Positions 1 through 8,762 are shown, counted from the first letter of the stretch. The stretch: 35,057 bases of DNA from Candidatus Odyssella sp. (GCA_016792765.1 JAEULD010000151.1:1-35057); one strand, 5' to 3'. Numbers and translations are program-made. Notes: generated by a model from the sequence alone, not told the origin.

Positions 1-852
1 CAGACGCCGTTCATGGGCTACGGCACGATCCTCGAAGTGTGGGGCAACTATTCGCGCACCAAGCCCGGCTTCACGCTGCGCTTCCTCGACATCGAGGGCG
101 AAAGCTGGTCGTGGAACATCAAGCTCAAGCAGCCGCTCATCCGCACGCGCGCGATGAACTGGTGGGTCTACGGCCAGTTCAGCTGGCAGAACACGACCAA
201 CGACGTGCTCACCGCCACCATATCGGACGACCGCCTGCGCGTGTTCCGCTACGGCACGACGTTCGAGGTCGTGGACGGGTTCCGCGGCATCAACTACGTC
301 GACCTCCAGGTGAGCCACGGCATCGACGGCCTGGGCGCGCGCGGCAACAGCCGGGAATTCGGCCGTACCGATTTCACGAAGGTCACTCTCGACCTCCAGC
401 GCAACCAGCAGATCTGGGGCCCGGTTTCGGCCTTCGTGCAGTTCGCCGGGCAATACGCCGCCACGCAGCTTCTGGCGCAGGAGGAGTTCGGCCTCGGCGG
501 GCGGACCTATGGGCGCGCGTTCGACCCCTCGGAGAAGACCGGCGATCACGGCATGGCCGTCGCGGCCGAGCTTCGCTACACGATCGAGGACCTCAAGTTA
601 CCGGTGCTCGATCTGCCGACGTCGCTGCAGCTCTACGGGTTCGGCGACTGGGGCCGCGTCTATCACATCGACAGCAGCACGCGGAAACCCTTCGAGCAAC
701 TCGCCTCGGCCGGCGTCGGCATGCGCTTCACGGTGGGCCCGCGTCTCTCCGGCCAGGTGGAGGGCGCGGTGCCGCTCTACGGCCGCACCAGCGCGCTCGG
801 CGACAAGGGCGATACCTGGCGCGTGTTCTTCATTCTCAACGCGCGCTACTGA
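1..852 (+). CDS. Two-partner secretion transporter (TpsB, ShlB/FhaC/HecB family), 3' part
   Basis: The reading frame is open from the first base of the window, so the start and the expected N-terminal POTRA domains lie outside; 283 residues plus the stop are present. The visible part is a run of amphipathic beta strands with many aromatic residues, ending in the aromatic C-terminus NARY. This is typical of outer-membrane barrels inserted by the BAM complex. The strand pattern and the phrases GFRGINYVDLQVSHG and EEFGLGGRTYGRAFDPSE resemble the C-terminal half of ShlB/FhaC-type transporters, which export a large TpsA adhesin or hemolysin across the outer membrane. No TpsA partner is visible and it may lie upstream. 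The gene converges on the next one across a strong hairpin. Family membership is an inference from pattern; a related Omp85 barrel is the main alternative. Confidence 0.8.
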   Translation, partial: QTPFMGYGTILEVWGNYSRTKPGFTLRFLDIEGESWSWNIKLKQPLIRTRAMNWWVYGQFSWQNTTNDVLTATISDDRLRVFRYGTTFEVVDGFRGINYVDLQVSHGIDGLGARGNSREFGRTDFTKVTLDLQRNQQIWGPVSAFVQFAGQYAATQLLAQEEFGLGGRTYGRAFDPSEKTGDHGMAVAAELRYTIEDLKLPVLDLPTSLQLYGFGDWGRVYHIDSSTRKPFEQLASAGVGMRFTVGPRLSGQVEGAVPLYGRTSALGDKGDTWRVFFILNARY

Positions 853-895
853 CGAAGCCTCGAAGCGCCACCGCCGCCTGCGCCGCACCCGCGGC

Positions 896-917
896 GCCGG
901 CGGCCCTGGCCGCCGGC
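896..917. terminator. Hairpin between convergent genes
   Basis: A perfect 10-bp inverted repeat (GCCGGCGGCC at 896-905 and its complement at 908-917) lies in the 69-bp gap between the ends of the TpsB gene and the convergent exported-protein gene. There is no long T run on either side. It probably acts as a bidirectional, GC-rich terminator. Confidence 0.55.
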
Positions 918-921
918 CGGC

Positions 922-1572
922 TCAGAACTTGCCCTTCTCGATCCTGTAGATGTCGGGCGCCTTCGGATCGAGCACGTAGCTCAGGATCACCGCCTGCGGC
1001 TCGTCGGTCTTGAGCTGCTTGTCCTTCTCCGCCTTCGGATCGAACTTGAACTGGCCGAGCAGCGCGACGACGCGGCCCTTCTCGTCCTCGGCGCGGAACA
1101 TCAGCAGGATGTTGGGCTGCGGCGTGGTGGCGTTCACCACCGTCTTCTCCTTGGCGAAGCCGCGCTCCTGCAGGTATTGCCGCAGATTGATGAGGACCGC
1201 GGTGAGCGCCGCCGGCGCCACCTTCTGATCCACCGCCGGGCCCCAGATCACGTCCACCTGGATCAGCTTCTTGTTCTTGAAGCCGAGCTTGTAGTTGACC
1301 TGCGCCGTGCCGCTTTCGGGCAGCAGGTCCGGCACCCGCACGGAGAGGATCGTCGTGCGGTCCACCTTGTTCACCTGCTTCAGGACGGCCGCCGGCTGGA
1401 TCTTGAAGTCGGCGGCGATCGCCTGCTTCACCTGATCCTCGGTCATGTCGAAGCGCGCCGAGCGGAAGCCTTCCACCAGCGCGGTTTCGGCAATGGCCGG
1501 CGCGCCGGCGCCCAGGCCCGCCGCGATCACGGCCCCCGCCAGCAGGCGGGCAACGGCGAAACGTGCATTCAT
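922..1572 (-). CDS. Exported protein of unknown function
   Basis: A 216-residue protein with a clear Sec signal peptide: MNARF, a hydrophobic Ala/Gly/Leu stretch to about residue 25, and a likely cleavage after APAIA. The ATG at 1572 is chosen because it gives a compact signal peptide and has a GGAG ribosome site about 7 bases upstream. An in-frame ATG four codons earlier would overlap that site. The mature part is rich in Lys, Val and Gln and contains repeated short segments such as DQVKQAIAADFKI and LINLRQYLQERGF, looking like a small mixed alpha/beta periplasmic domain. I do not recognise the family. It lies 17 bases downstream of the SapC gene on the same strand and is probably co-transcribed with it. 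Confidence 0.75.
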   Translation of the reverse strand: MNARFAVARLLAGAVIAAGLGAGAPAIAETALVEGFRSARFDMTEDQVKQAIAADFKIQPAAVLKQVNKVDRTTILSVRVPDLLPESGTAQVNYKLGFKNKKLIQVDVIWGPAVDQKVAPAALTAVLINLRQYLQERGFAKEKTVVNATTPQPNILLMFRAEDEKGRVVALLGQFKFDPKAEKDKQLKTDEPQAVILSYVLDPKAPDIYRIEKGKF

Positions 1573-1589
1573 CGCAATCTCCATCGCCC

Positions 1590-2348
1590 TCACGCGGGCG
1601 CCTTCAGACGGCTGGCGAGGGCGGCCCAGTTCGGCGCCGACATGAGGTGGGCGTAGATCCAGCCGAGCCATCCCGACCGCAGCCATTCGGCGATCACGGC
1701 GTTCGGCAGGGCGGCGAGTTTCGCGGCGTCGATGGCGCGAAACGGGCCGAACACGAGCTTCTGGCCGTTTCCGAGCTCGATATTGGCGCTGCGCGATTCG
1801 AGCAGCTTGTGCTCGGCGAGCGCCGCCGTGAAGGCGCGCGTCTTCTCGTATTCGGCCTGGAACGAGGTGCAGAAGCCGAGCGCGTTCTTGGTCAATTCGG
1901 TCGGCTGGCCGTCGCGGAAGAACGGGTTGCTGTCGCCGTCGACGACGAGGCCCGAGGCCGCGTCGATGCACAGCGCGAACTGCTTCTGGTCCGGCGCGGT
2001 CATGAAAACGAACGGATAGCGCCGCACATAGGCGGGCACGTAGATGCCCTCGGTCCAGCGCCCCGACGGATCGAGGAACAGGTTCTCCGACGTGCGCAGG
2101 CCCAGGATCGCCATCGGAAACGGCGTCGCCTCGTCGCTGAACACGATCGGATAGTGCCGCTGCGCCAGCTCCAGCTCGACGCCGTTGAGCGGCACCGCGT
2201 TGGTGTCCTTCGCGAAGCGGTGGTCGGCGCTCGGCGCCAGCGATTTGCGGGCGTGCCTTTCGCTCGAGAGCAGCTCGGGCTGCCGGTAGAAGACCGGGAG
2301 GGCGGCTTTCGGCGCCGGGTTCGCTTGCGATGTGGCTTGATCTGTCAT
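1590..2348 (-). CDS. SapC family protein
   Basis: A 252-residue protein that matches the SapC family in length and in pattern: an early FYRQPELLSSERHA segment, VPLNGVELELAQRHYPIVFS, a central YVPAYVRRYPFVFM, and the acidic FRDGQPTE region followed by a long C-terminal segment with ALPNAVIAEWLRSGWLGWIYAHL. SapC was named from the S-layer locus of Campylobacter, but in most proteobacteria the biochemical role is unknown. There is no signal peptide. The gene starts at the ATG at 2348, and a candidate promoter lies about 60 bases upstream. It is followed by the exported hypothetical protein. The family call is confident, the function is not. Confidence 0.85.
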   Translation of the reverse strand: MTDQATSQANPAPKAALPVFYRQPELLSSERHARKSLAPSADHRFAKDTNAVPLNGVELELAQRHYPIVFSDEATPFPMAILGLRTSENLFLDPSGRWTEGIYVPAYVRRYPFVFMTAPDQKQFALCIDAASGLVVDGDSNPFFRDGQPTELTKNALGFCTSFQAEYEKTRAFTAALAEHKLLESRSANIELGNGQKLVFGPFRAIDAAKLAALPNAVIAEWLRSGWLGWIYAHLMSAPNWAALASRLKAPA

Positions 2349-2404
2349 GTCCCTGTCCGCGCCGTCGAGCGGATGTCGCGCCGGCGGCGAGCGTTGAGAA
2401 AGCG

Positions 2405-2432
2405 ACGATAATCGCTCTTATCCGGGTTTGAA
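2405..2432 (-). promoter_or_regulatory. Candidate sigma-70 promoter for the SapC operon
   Basis: On the minus strand, TTCAAA (2432-2427) is followed after 16 bases by TATCGT (2410-2405). Each hexamer matches four of six consensus positions. It lies in a locally AT-richer patch of the 119-bp gap upstream of the SapC gene. The assignment is by eye only. Confidence 0.35.
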
Positions 2433-2467
2433 AGAAGCGGCTGCGGCGCGCCGCGGGGCGGGGCGCA

Positions 2468-3241
2468 TCAGCGGAGGCTCTCGCGGCCGAGCGCCGCGGC
2501 CGCCAGCGCAGGGCGCACCGCGAGATCGGCCGGCGCCGGCGCGCGCGACGCCACCGCCGGCGGCGGCACCGGCGACCAGCCCTCGTGGAAGAACCACGCC
2601 GCGGCGTTGATCGAGAAGATCGGGCGATAGTGGGCGATGGAACCGTGCTCGAGGACCTCGGGCACCTGGTTGTCCAGAACATAGGCCGTGCCGCCGTGAT
2701 ACGCGATCAGGACCGCATGCAGTTCGCGCCGGTTCTGGTCGTTCAGCACGAGAATGCGCAGATTGCGCTCGTCCCACCCGAGGTGGCGCAGCGAGAGATA
2801 CTTGGCGATCGCGTAATCCTCGCAATCGCCCGAGCGGCCGAGAAACTCGGCCGGCGTCGCCCAGTAATCGACGACGCCGAAGCGCTGCTGATCCGTTACG
2901 TAGGGCGTCCTGTTGACGAAGTCGTTCACCGCGGCGAGCTGCTCGATCGCGGTCTTGCCCTTGAGCCCGAGCAGGAAGCCCCGCCACCGCTGGAGCGGAC
3001 AGGCGCCCCGGCAGGGCGCGTCTTCGAGGGCGCGCTCCCGCGCATAGCGCTCGAGCACCCCCGTCCATTTCGGGAACTGGGCGAGGTCGTGATGGGCCTT
3101 CTCCGACGTGCCGAAGAGCCGAACCGCGGCCGGGTCGGCGGCGCCCGCGGGGCCGGACGGCGCGCAGAAAAGCGCCGCGGCGAGGGCAGCGGCGGCGGCG
3201 AGGCGCCGGAAGCGGCGAGGCGGGCGGCTGGGCGGGGGCAT
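2468..3241 (-). CDS. LapG-like transglutaminase-fold cysteine protease (BTLCP family), periplasmic
   Basis: With the ATG at 3241 the protein has 257 residues: an Arg-rich n-region, an Ala-rich hydrophobic core to about residue 26 and a likely cleavage near AGAADP, so export to the periplasm is expected. The catalytic set of bacterial transglutaminase-like cysteine proteinases is present: Cys140 in GRSGDCEDYAIAK, His175 in RELHAVL and Asp190 in YVLDN. LapG of this family releases large surface adhesins by cleaving near their N-terminus. No LapA-type adhesin or LapD is seen here, so the substrate is open. An alternative in-frame ATG at 3271 adds ten residues; neither start has a good ribosome site. 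I prefer 3241 because it gives the cleaner signal peptide. The Pro/Ala-rich C-terminal 35 residues look disordered. Confidence 0.85.
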   Translation of the reverse strand: MPPPSRPPRRFRRLAAAAALAAALFCAPSGPAGAADPAAVRLFGTSEKAHHDLAQFPKWTGVLERYARERALEDAPCRGACPLQRWRGFLLGLKGKTAIEQLAAVNDFVNRTPYVTDQQRFGVVDYWATPAEFLGRSGDCEDYAIAKYLSLRHLGWDERNLRILVLNDQNRRELHAVLIAYHGGTAYVLDNQVPEVLEHGSIAHYRPIFSINAAAWFFHEGWSPVPPPAVASRAPAPADLAVRPALAAAALGRESLR

Positions 3242-3389
3242 GGGCGCGCGGTGGCTGGTGGCCAGGCGCATTCCAGCAAAGGGTGGTTCAAAAACGCTGA
3301 GGAGACATGGTTGAAGATTGATTGATGCGGCGTCGCCGAGGGCGGCCCGCGGCACGCCCGGCCGGCGCGATGCGGCCCCTCCCGCATCC

Positions 3390-3417
3390 TTCCCAGACAC
3401 CCGAGCGCGTGTACAAT
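3390..3417 (+). promoter_or_regulatory. Candidate promoter of the first liv operon
   Basis: TTCCCA (3390-3395) is followed after 16 bases by TACAAT (3412-3417), matching four and five of six consensus positions, about 34 bases before the livH start codon. The rest of the 209-bp gap shows no further gene. Confidence 0.45.
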
Positions 3418-3450
3418 GGCGCCCAGGGGAACGCCTGTAGCCGGCCGTCA

Positions 3451-4338
3451 ATGGATCCGCTGATCGTCTTCCTTCAGGCCGTCGTCAGCGGCATTTCGAT
3501 CGGCTGCATCTACGCGCTCGTCGCCCTCGGCTTCGTCCTCATCTACAAGGCGACCGAAGTCGTCAACTTCGCCCAGGGCGAATTGATGATGGTGGGCGCG
3601 TTCTTCGCCTACACGCTCGTCGACCTGGGCGGCGTGCCGTTCGTCCCCGGCGTGCTGCTGGCGCTGCTGGCGACGGCGGCGTTCGGCGTTATCCTTAATC
3701 ACCTGCTGCTGCGCCCGCTCATCGGCAGCCCGGCGTTCACGATCGTCCTCGCCACGGTGGCGGTCTCCACGCTGCTGCGCGCCGTCGTCGCGATGATTCC
3801 CGGCTGGGGCGTCGAGACGCACCGGCTTTCCAATCCGCTCGCCGGCCAGGTCGTGCCCATCGGCAAGCTCGTCGTCAGCGCCGAGCATCTGATGGTCATC
3901 GCCGTCACCGTCGTGCTGGTGGGTGCCCTCTATCTCTTCTTCTCTCTCGCGCGCGTCGGCGTGGCGCTGCAGGCCACCTCGCAGAACCAGCTCGCCGCCG
4001 GGTATTCCGGCATCGACATCCGGCGCATGTTCGGCCTGATCTGGGGCATCAGCGCCGCGGTGGCGGCGCTTGCCGGCGTGCTGCTCGCGCCGGCCGCGTT
4101 CGTGCACGTCAACATGGGCTATATCGGCTTGAAGGCGTTTCCCGCGGCCGTGCTCGGCGGCTTCGGCAGCCTGCCGGGCGCCGTCGTCGGCGGGCTCATC
4201 ATCGGCGTGGTCGAGGAACTGGCCGGGCTCTACGCGCCCGAGGGCGTGAAGAACGTCGCCGCCTACGTCGTGCTGCTCGCGGTGCTGATGGTGCGGCCGC
4301 AGGGCCTGTTCGGCATTTCGAAGCGCGTTCGCGTGTAG
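3451..4338 (+). CDS. livH: Branched-chain amino-acid type ABC transporter permease, LivH
   Basis: A 295-residue inner-membrane permease of the HAAT (hydrophobic amino-acid) class. The N-terminus shows the LivH hallmark GISIGCIYALVALGFVLIYKATEVVNFAQGE split over two helices, followed by about eight hydrophobic segments. Near the C-terminus are GGFGSLPGAVVGGLIIGVVEE and the terminal RPQGLFG, both family signatures. The ATG at 3451 is chosen because the first helix begins directly after it; the frame is open further upstream but that extension is Arg/Pro-rich and unlike the family. Only 3 bases separate it from livM. LivH pairs with LivM to form the membrane channel energised by LivG and LivF. 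In this group the substrates include branched-chain amino acids, amides, urea and aromatic acids, so the substrate is not fixed by sequence. Confidence 0.95.
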   Translation: MDPLIVFLQAVVSGISIGCIYALVALGFVLIYKATEVVNFAQGELMMVGAFFAYTLVDLGGVPFVPGVLLALLATAAFGVILNHLLLRPLIGSPAFTIVLATVAVSTLLRAVVAMIPGWGVETHRLSNPLAGQVVPIGKLVVSAEHLMVIAVTVVLVGALYLFFSLARVGVALQATSQNQLAAGYSGIDIRRMFGLIWGISAAVAALAGVLLAPAAFVHVNMGYIGLKAFPAAVLGGFGSLPGAVVGGLIIGVVEELAGLYAPEGVKNVAAYVVLLAVLMVRPQGLFGISKRVRV

Positions 4339-4341
4339 CGC

Positions 4342-5415
4342 ATGAAGTTCTACAAGAAGACGAGCTACACCGAGGATTTCCGCCTGTTCCGCGACGGCGC
4401 GGCCGCGTTCTGGTACGCGCTGCTCGGCCTGGCGCTGGTCGCGGCCCCGTTCGTGCTGCCGGCCTACTACCTCTCGCAGCTCGTTCTGATCGGCATTTAC
4501 GTCGTGGCCGGGGCCGGATTGATGCTGCTGTCCGGCTATTGCGGCCAGGTCTCGCTGGGGCACGCCGCCTTCTTCGCGGTCGGCGCGTTCACGGTGGCGG
4601 TGCTGGAGAAGCACGGCGTCCCGTTCCTCGCGGCGTTCGCCGCGGCCGGCGCGCTTTCGGCCGCGGTCGGCTTCGTCATCGGCCTGCCGGCGCTGCGGCT
4701 CTCGGGCCTCTATCTCGCGATCGCGACGCTCGCCGCGTCCTTCATCGTCACGGAAGTCATCGTCCGCTGGGAGGGCGTCACCAACGGCGCCTCCGGCCTC
4801 AACGTGGCGAAAATCCGCATCGCCGGCTGGATCGCCGACAGCGAGCCGAAGCTCTACGCGATCGTCCTGGCGGTGGCGGTCGCCGCGATGCTGGCGGTCC
4901 GCAACATCGTGCGCGCGCCGCTCGGCCTCGCGATGATGGCGATCCGCGACAGCGAAACCGCGGCGCAGAGCATGGGCGTGCCGCTGATGCGCGTGAAGCT
5001 CGCCGCCTTCGCGATCAGCGCGCTGCTGACCGGCCTCGCCGGCGCGCTCTACGCGCACAAGCTGCAGTTCATCGATCCGGATCAGTTCACGATCCTCGTC
5101 TCGATCGAGTTCCTCGTGATGATCTTCATCGGCGGCATCGGGTCGATGCACGGCATCGTGCTCGGCGCCGCCTTCGTCATCGCGCTGCCGCAGCTCGTCG
5201 CCGTGGCCAAGGATTACCTGCCGGCCGCCGTCGCGCAGCAGTCGGGCCTGCAGGCGGCGGTCTATGCGGCCGTCCTGCTCGCCTTCATCCTCGCCGAGCC
5301 CACCGGCCTCTACGGCATCTGGCGCAAGATCAAGCACTACTTCTCGATGTTCCCGTTCTACCGCAAAGGCTCGCTGCGCCGCGCCAAGAGCTTCGCCAAG
5401 TCGGAGACCTGGTGA
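4342..5415 (+). CDS. livM: Branched-chain amino-acid type ABC transporter permease, LivM
   Basis: A 357-residue permease with the LivM core signature LSGYCGQVSLGHAAFFAVGAF, the ALRLSGLYLAIATLA helix, and AIRDSETAAQSMGV followed by KLAAFAISALLTGLAGALYA, the cytoplasmic loop that contacts the ATPases. There are about nine hydrophobic segments. An N-terminal extension of some 20 polar residues (Lys/Tyr/Asp-rich) precedes the first helix, and a basic C-terminal tail of about 30 residues follows the last. Both are modestly longer than usual. The stop overlaps the start of livG by one base, so translation is coupled. Confidence 0.95.
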   Translation: MKFYKKTSYTEDFRLFRDGAAAFWYALLGLALVAAPFVLPAYYLSQLVLIGIYVVAGAGLMLLSGYCGQVSLGHAAFFAVGAFTVAVLEKHGVPFLAAFAAAGALSAAVGFVIGLPALRLSGLYLAIATLAASFIVTEVIVRWEGVTNGASGLNVAKIRIAGWIADSEPKLYAIVLAVAVAAMLAVRNIVRAPLGLAMMAIRDSETAAQSMGVPLMRVKLAAFAISALLTGLAGALYAHKLQFIDPDQFTILVSIEFLVMIFIGGIGSMHGIVLGAAFVIALPQLVAVAKDYLPAAVAQQSGLQAAVYAAVLLAFILAEPTGLYGIWRKIKHYFSMFPFYRKGSLRRAKSFAKSETW

Positions 5416-6173
5416 TGGCGGTGCTGTCGGTCAGCGACGTCGGCATCAGTTTCGGCGGCCTGAGGGCCGTGGACGGCATTTCGTTCGGCGTCGAGCCGCG
5501 CGAGATCTTCGCGATCATCGGGCCCAACGGCGCCGGCAAGACGACCCTGTTCAACGTCATCAGCCGCATCTACGAGCCGAGCACCGGCAGCATCGTCTTC
5601 GACGGGCGCGACATCACCCGCATCCCGCCGCACGACGTGGTGCGCGCCGGCATCGCGCGCACGTTCCAGAACATCAACCTGTTCGACAACGCGACCGTGC
5701 TCGACAATCTGATGCTCGGCCGCTATCGGCATCACCGGAGCGGCGTGCTGCGGCAGACGCTGTTCACGCCGTTCGTGCGGCGCGAGAAGCTCGCCGACCG
5801 GCGGAAGGTCGAGGAGGTGATCGATTTCCTGGAGCTCGGGAAGTATCGCGACGTGCTGGTGGCCGGCCTTCCGTACGGCGTGCGCAAGATCGTCGAGCTC
5901 GGCCGCGCGCTGGCCGCCGAGCCGCGCCTGATCCTGCTCGACGAACCTTCGTCCGGGCTCAACGTCGAGGAAACGCGCGACATGGTGTTCTGGATCCAGG
6001 ACATGCGCGACGATCTCGACATGACGGTGATCATGATCGAGCACGACATGAGCCTCGTCTCCGCGGTTTCGGACCGCGTGCTCGCCATGAGTTCCGGCCG
6101 CATGCTCGCGCTGGGCACGCCGGGCGAGGTGCAGCGCGATCCCGGCGTCGCCGCCGCCTATCTCGGAGGCTGA
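5415..6173 (+). CDS. livG: ABC transporter ATPase, LivG
   Basis: A 252-residue cytoplasmic ATPase. Walker A is GPNGAGKT at residues 36-43, the Q-loop is at RTFQN (82-86), Walker B plus the catalytic Glu is LILLDEP at 172-178, and the switch His is in MIEHDM. The ABC signature is the degenerate LPYGVRK (152-158) in place of LSGGQ, usual in the LivG branch. The C-terminal RDPGVAAAYLGG is the typical LivG tail. The ATG at 5415 shares one base with the livM stop; only one base separates its own stop from the livF start. Confidence 0.95.
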   Translation: MAVLSVSDVGISFGGLRAVDGISFGVEPREIFAIIGPNGAGKTTLFNVISRIYEPSTGSIVFDGRDITRIPPHDVVRAGIARTFQNINLFDNATVLDNLMLGRYRHHRSGVLRQTLFTPFVRREKLADRRKVEEVIDFLELGKYRDVLVAGLPYGVRKIVELGRALAAEPRLILLDEPSSGLNVEETRDMVFWIQDMRDDLDMTVIMIEHDMSLVSAVSDRVLAMSSGRMLALGTPGEVQRDPGVAAAYLGG

Positions 6174-6174
6174 C

Positions 6175-6942
6175 GTGGCGCTGCTCGAGCTTCGCAACGT
6201 CGAGGCATACTACGGCCCGATCGCGGCGCTGAAGGGCGTGACCCTCGACGTGAACGAGGGCGCGATCGTCGCGGTCCTCGGCGCGAACGGCGCGGGCAAA
6301 ACGACGCTGCTGAAGGCGATCTCCGGCGCGCTCGATCCCGAGGCCGGCACGATCCGCTTCGCCGGCGCGGAGATCCAGAAGCGCGCGGCATGGGACGTGG
6401 CCGCCGCCGGAATCGCGCACGTCCCCGAAGGCCGCGAGGTGTTCCGCCATCTCTCGGTCGCCGACAATCTCAAGATGGGCGGCTTCCTGCGCCGCGACGC
6501 CGGCGGGCTGGCCGCCGATCTCGAGCGCATTTTCGGCTACTTTCCGGCGCTGCGCGCGCGCGTCCGCGAGATGGCGGGAAATCTTTCGGGCGGCGAGCAG
6601 CAGATGGTCGCGATCGGGCGCGCGCTGATGGCCCGGCCCAGGCTCATCCTGCTCGACGAGCCCTCGCTGGGGCTCTCGCCGCTGCTCGTGCAGGAGATCT
6701 ACCGCATCATCGGCCGGGTGAAGGCCGATAGCGGAGTCGCGATGCTCCTCGTCGAGCAGAACGCCAAGATGGCGCTCGACGTCGCCGATTCCGGCTACGT
6801 GCTCGAGGGCGGCCGCATCGTTCTCGCCGGCAGCGCGGAGCGCCTGCGCAGCAACGAAGACGTCAAGGAGTTCTACCTCGGCATCCGCGACGCCGGCGTG
6901 CGCGGCGTCAGGCGCTGGAAGCGGAGGAAGCAGTGGCGTTGA
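6175..6942 (+). CDS. livF: ABC transporter ATPase, LivF
   Basis: A 255-residue ATPase starting at GTG. Walker A is GANGAGKT (36-43), the family-specific IAHVPEGREVFRHLSV follows, the canonical signature LSGGEQQ is at 137-143, and Walker B LILLDEP at 157-163. The segment EPSLGLSPLLVQEI and the LLVEQN switch are LivF hallmarks. The last 15 residues are unusually basic (RGVRRWKRRKQWR) because the gene runs 10 bases into the acyl-CoA ligase gene, whose GGAGG ribosome site lies inside the livF coding sequence. This tail is absent from the second LivF of this window. Confidence 0.95.
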   Translation: MALLELRNVEAYYGPIAALKGVTLDVNEGAIVAVLGANGAGKTTLLKAISGALDPEAGTIRFAGAEIQKRAAWDVAAAGIAHVPEGREVFRHLSVADNLKMGGFLRRDAGGLAADLERIFGYFPALRARVREMAGNLSGGEQQMVAIGRALMARPRLILLDEPSLGLSPLLVQEIYRIIGRVKADSGVAMLLVEQNAKMALDVADSGYVLEGGRIVLAGSAERLRSNEDVKEFYLGIRDAGVRGVRRWKRRKQWR

Positions 6943-8762
6943 CCGACGCGCGCATCCCGGCCGGCTGCGACACGGTCGCGAAGCTGTTCCGGCACACGGC
7001 CGCGGCGCGCGGCGAGCGCGTCGCGTTGATGCACAAGGATTACGGCGTCTGGCAGGCGACGACGTGGCGCGGCTACGCCGAGCAGGCGCGCCACACCGGG
7101 CTCGGCCTCGCGGCGCTGGGCCTGCGGCCGCGCGAAGTCGCCGCGATCCTGGCCGAGACCATCCCCGAATGGCTGTTCACCGACATGGGGATCATGGGCA
7201 CCGGCGCCGTCTCGGTCGGCCTCTACCCTACGAGCTCGCGCGAGCAGGTCGAATACATCGTCAACGACAGCGGCGCGCGCTTTCTGTTCGTCGAAGACGA
7301 AGAGCAGCTCGACAAGGTGCTCGAGCGGCGCGAGCGCATGCCGCGGCTCGAGCGCGTCGTCGTCTACGACACGACCGGCCTCAAGCGCTTCTCCGATCCG
7401 CTGGTCATGAGCTACGACGAGCTGCTCGCGCTCGGCCGGGCCGAGGCGGAGCGCGCGCCGGGCGCGTGGGACGCGCTCGTCGACGCGACGCGGCCCGAGG
7501 ATCGCGCCATCCTCGTCTACACCTCCGGCACGACGGGGCCGCCCAAGGGCGCCGTCCTTTCGCACGCGAATCTCGTCTTCGCGATCGACCGCTGGGGCGA
7601 GATGGCGCCGACGCACGACGGCGACGACACGCTCGCCTTCCTGCCGCTCTGCCACATGGCCGAGCGCATGATGACGGCGATGCGCCCGCTCGCCTATGGC
7701 GGCGTCGTGCATTTCGCCGAAAGCCCGGAGACGGTGCTCGAGAACCTGCGCGAGGTCTCGCCCACCGTCTTCTTCGCCGTGCCGCGCATCTGGGAGAAGC
7801 TGCACTCGCTGGTGACGATGACCCTGCAGGACGCCACGCCGCTGCAGCGCGCGCTTTACGGCCGGGCCAGCGCCGTCGCGCACGCGGTCGCCGACCGCAG
7901 GATGGCCGGCAAGCCGGTGCCGTTCGGCCTGCGCGCGCTCTACGCGCTCGCCGAGCTCGCCATCCTGCGCAACACGAAGCGGCTGCTCGGCCTGTCGCGC
8001 GCCCGGCTCATCGGCAGCGGCGCCGCGCCGATCTCGCAGGACATCATGCGCTGGTACGTGGCGCTCGGCATCCCGATCTTCGAAATCTACGGCCAGACCG
8101 AGTGCTCGGGCATCGCGACGTTCTATCGGCCCGAGGAGTTCGCGCTCGGCACCGTCGGCAAGCCGCTCTCGGGCACCGAAGTCCGCCTCTCCGCGGAGCA
8201 GGAGATCGTCATCCGCGGGCCGCACGTCTTCCAGGGCTACCTCAACAAGCCCGAGCGTACGGCCGAGGCGATTCGCGACGGGTGGCTCCACACCGGCGAC
8301 GTCGGCGCGTTCACGCCCGAAGGCCGGCTCAAGATCGTCGACCGCAAGAGCGACATCATCATCACGTCGGGCGGCAAGAACATCACGCCTTCGGAAATCG
8401 AGAACAAGCTGAAGTTCAGCCCCTACGTCACCGACGCGATCGTGATCGGCGACCGGCGCAACTATCTGACCGCACTCGTGATGATCGACCAGGAGAACGT
8501 CACGAAATACGCGCAGACGAACCGCATTCCGTTCACCGACTACGCGAGCCTCACGCGCGCGCCGGCGATCAAGGATCTCGTCTGGGCCGAGGTCGAGAAG
8601 GTCAACAAGCAGCTCGCAAACGTCGAGCGCATCCGCAAGGTCCATCTGCTGGACATTCTGCTGACCGCCGAGGACGAGGAAATGACGCCGACGTTGAAGC
8701 TGCGCCGGAAATTCGTGAACGAGAAATACAAGAAGGAAATCGAGGCCATGTACGGCGGATGA
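6933..8762 (+). CDS. Long-chain fatty-acid/aromatic acyl-CoA ligase (AMP-forming)
   Basis: A 609-residue member of the ANL adenylating superfamily, closest in pattern to FadD15-type long-chain acyl-CoA synthetases. The P-loop YTSGTTGPPKGAVLSHANL is at about 196-214, the adenine-binding GSGAAPI at 361-367, YGQTECSG at 386-393, the A7/A8 motifs GWLHTGDVG (450-458) and IVDRKSDIIITSGGKNI (468-484), and the C-terminal lysine motif PTLKLRRK near the end. It activates a carboxylic acid to its CoA thioester using ATP. The GTG at 6933 has a GGAGG site 7 bases upstream and overlaps livF by 10 bases, so it is part of the transport operon. This suggests that the imported compound is a carboxylic acid trapped by CoA activation. 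The exact substrate cannot be read from sequence. Confidence 0.9.
   Translation: MALTDARIPAGCDTVAKLFRHTAAARGERVALMHKDYGVWQATTWRGYAEQARHTGLGLAALGLRPREVAAILAETIPEWLFTDMGIMGTGAVSVGLYPTSSREQVEYIVNDSGARFLFVEDEEQLDKVLERRERMPRLERVVVYDTTGLKRFSDPLVMSYDELLALGRAEAERAPGAWDALVDATRPEDRAILVYTSGTTGPPKGAVLSHANLVFAIDRWGEMAPTHDGDDTLAFLPLCHMAERMMTAMRPLAYGGVVHFAESPETVLENLREVSPTVFFAVPRIWEKLHSLVTMTLQDATPLQRALYGRASAVAHAVADRRMAGKPVPFGLRALYALAELAILRNTKRLLGLSRARLIGSGAAPISQDIMRWYVALGIPIFEIYGQTECSGIATFYRPEEFALGTVGKPLSGTEVRLSAEQEIVIRGPHVFQGYLNKPERTAEAIRDGWLHTGDVGAFTPEGRLKIVDRKSDIIITSGGKNITPSEIENKLKFSPYVTDAIVIGDRRNYLTALVMIDQENVTKYAQTNRIPFTDYASLTRAPAIKDLVWAEVEKVNKQLANVERIRKVHLLDILLTAEDEEMTPTLKLRRKFVNEKYKKEIEAMYGG

Noticed and set aside
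1573-2682. Upstream extension of the exported-protein frame through the SapC gene
   Set aside because: The signal peptide begins at the ATG at 1572 with its own ribosome site; the extension has the composition of a shadow frame.
3448-5337. Long minus-strand open frame opposite livH and livM
   Set aside because: Its product is an Arg/Asp/His-rich mixture with no domain; it mirrors the real codon pattern of the opposite strand, which encodes clear permeases.
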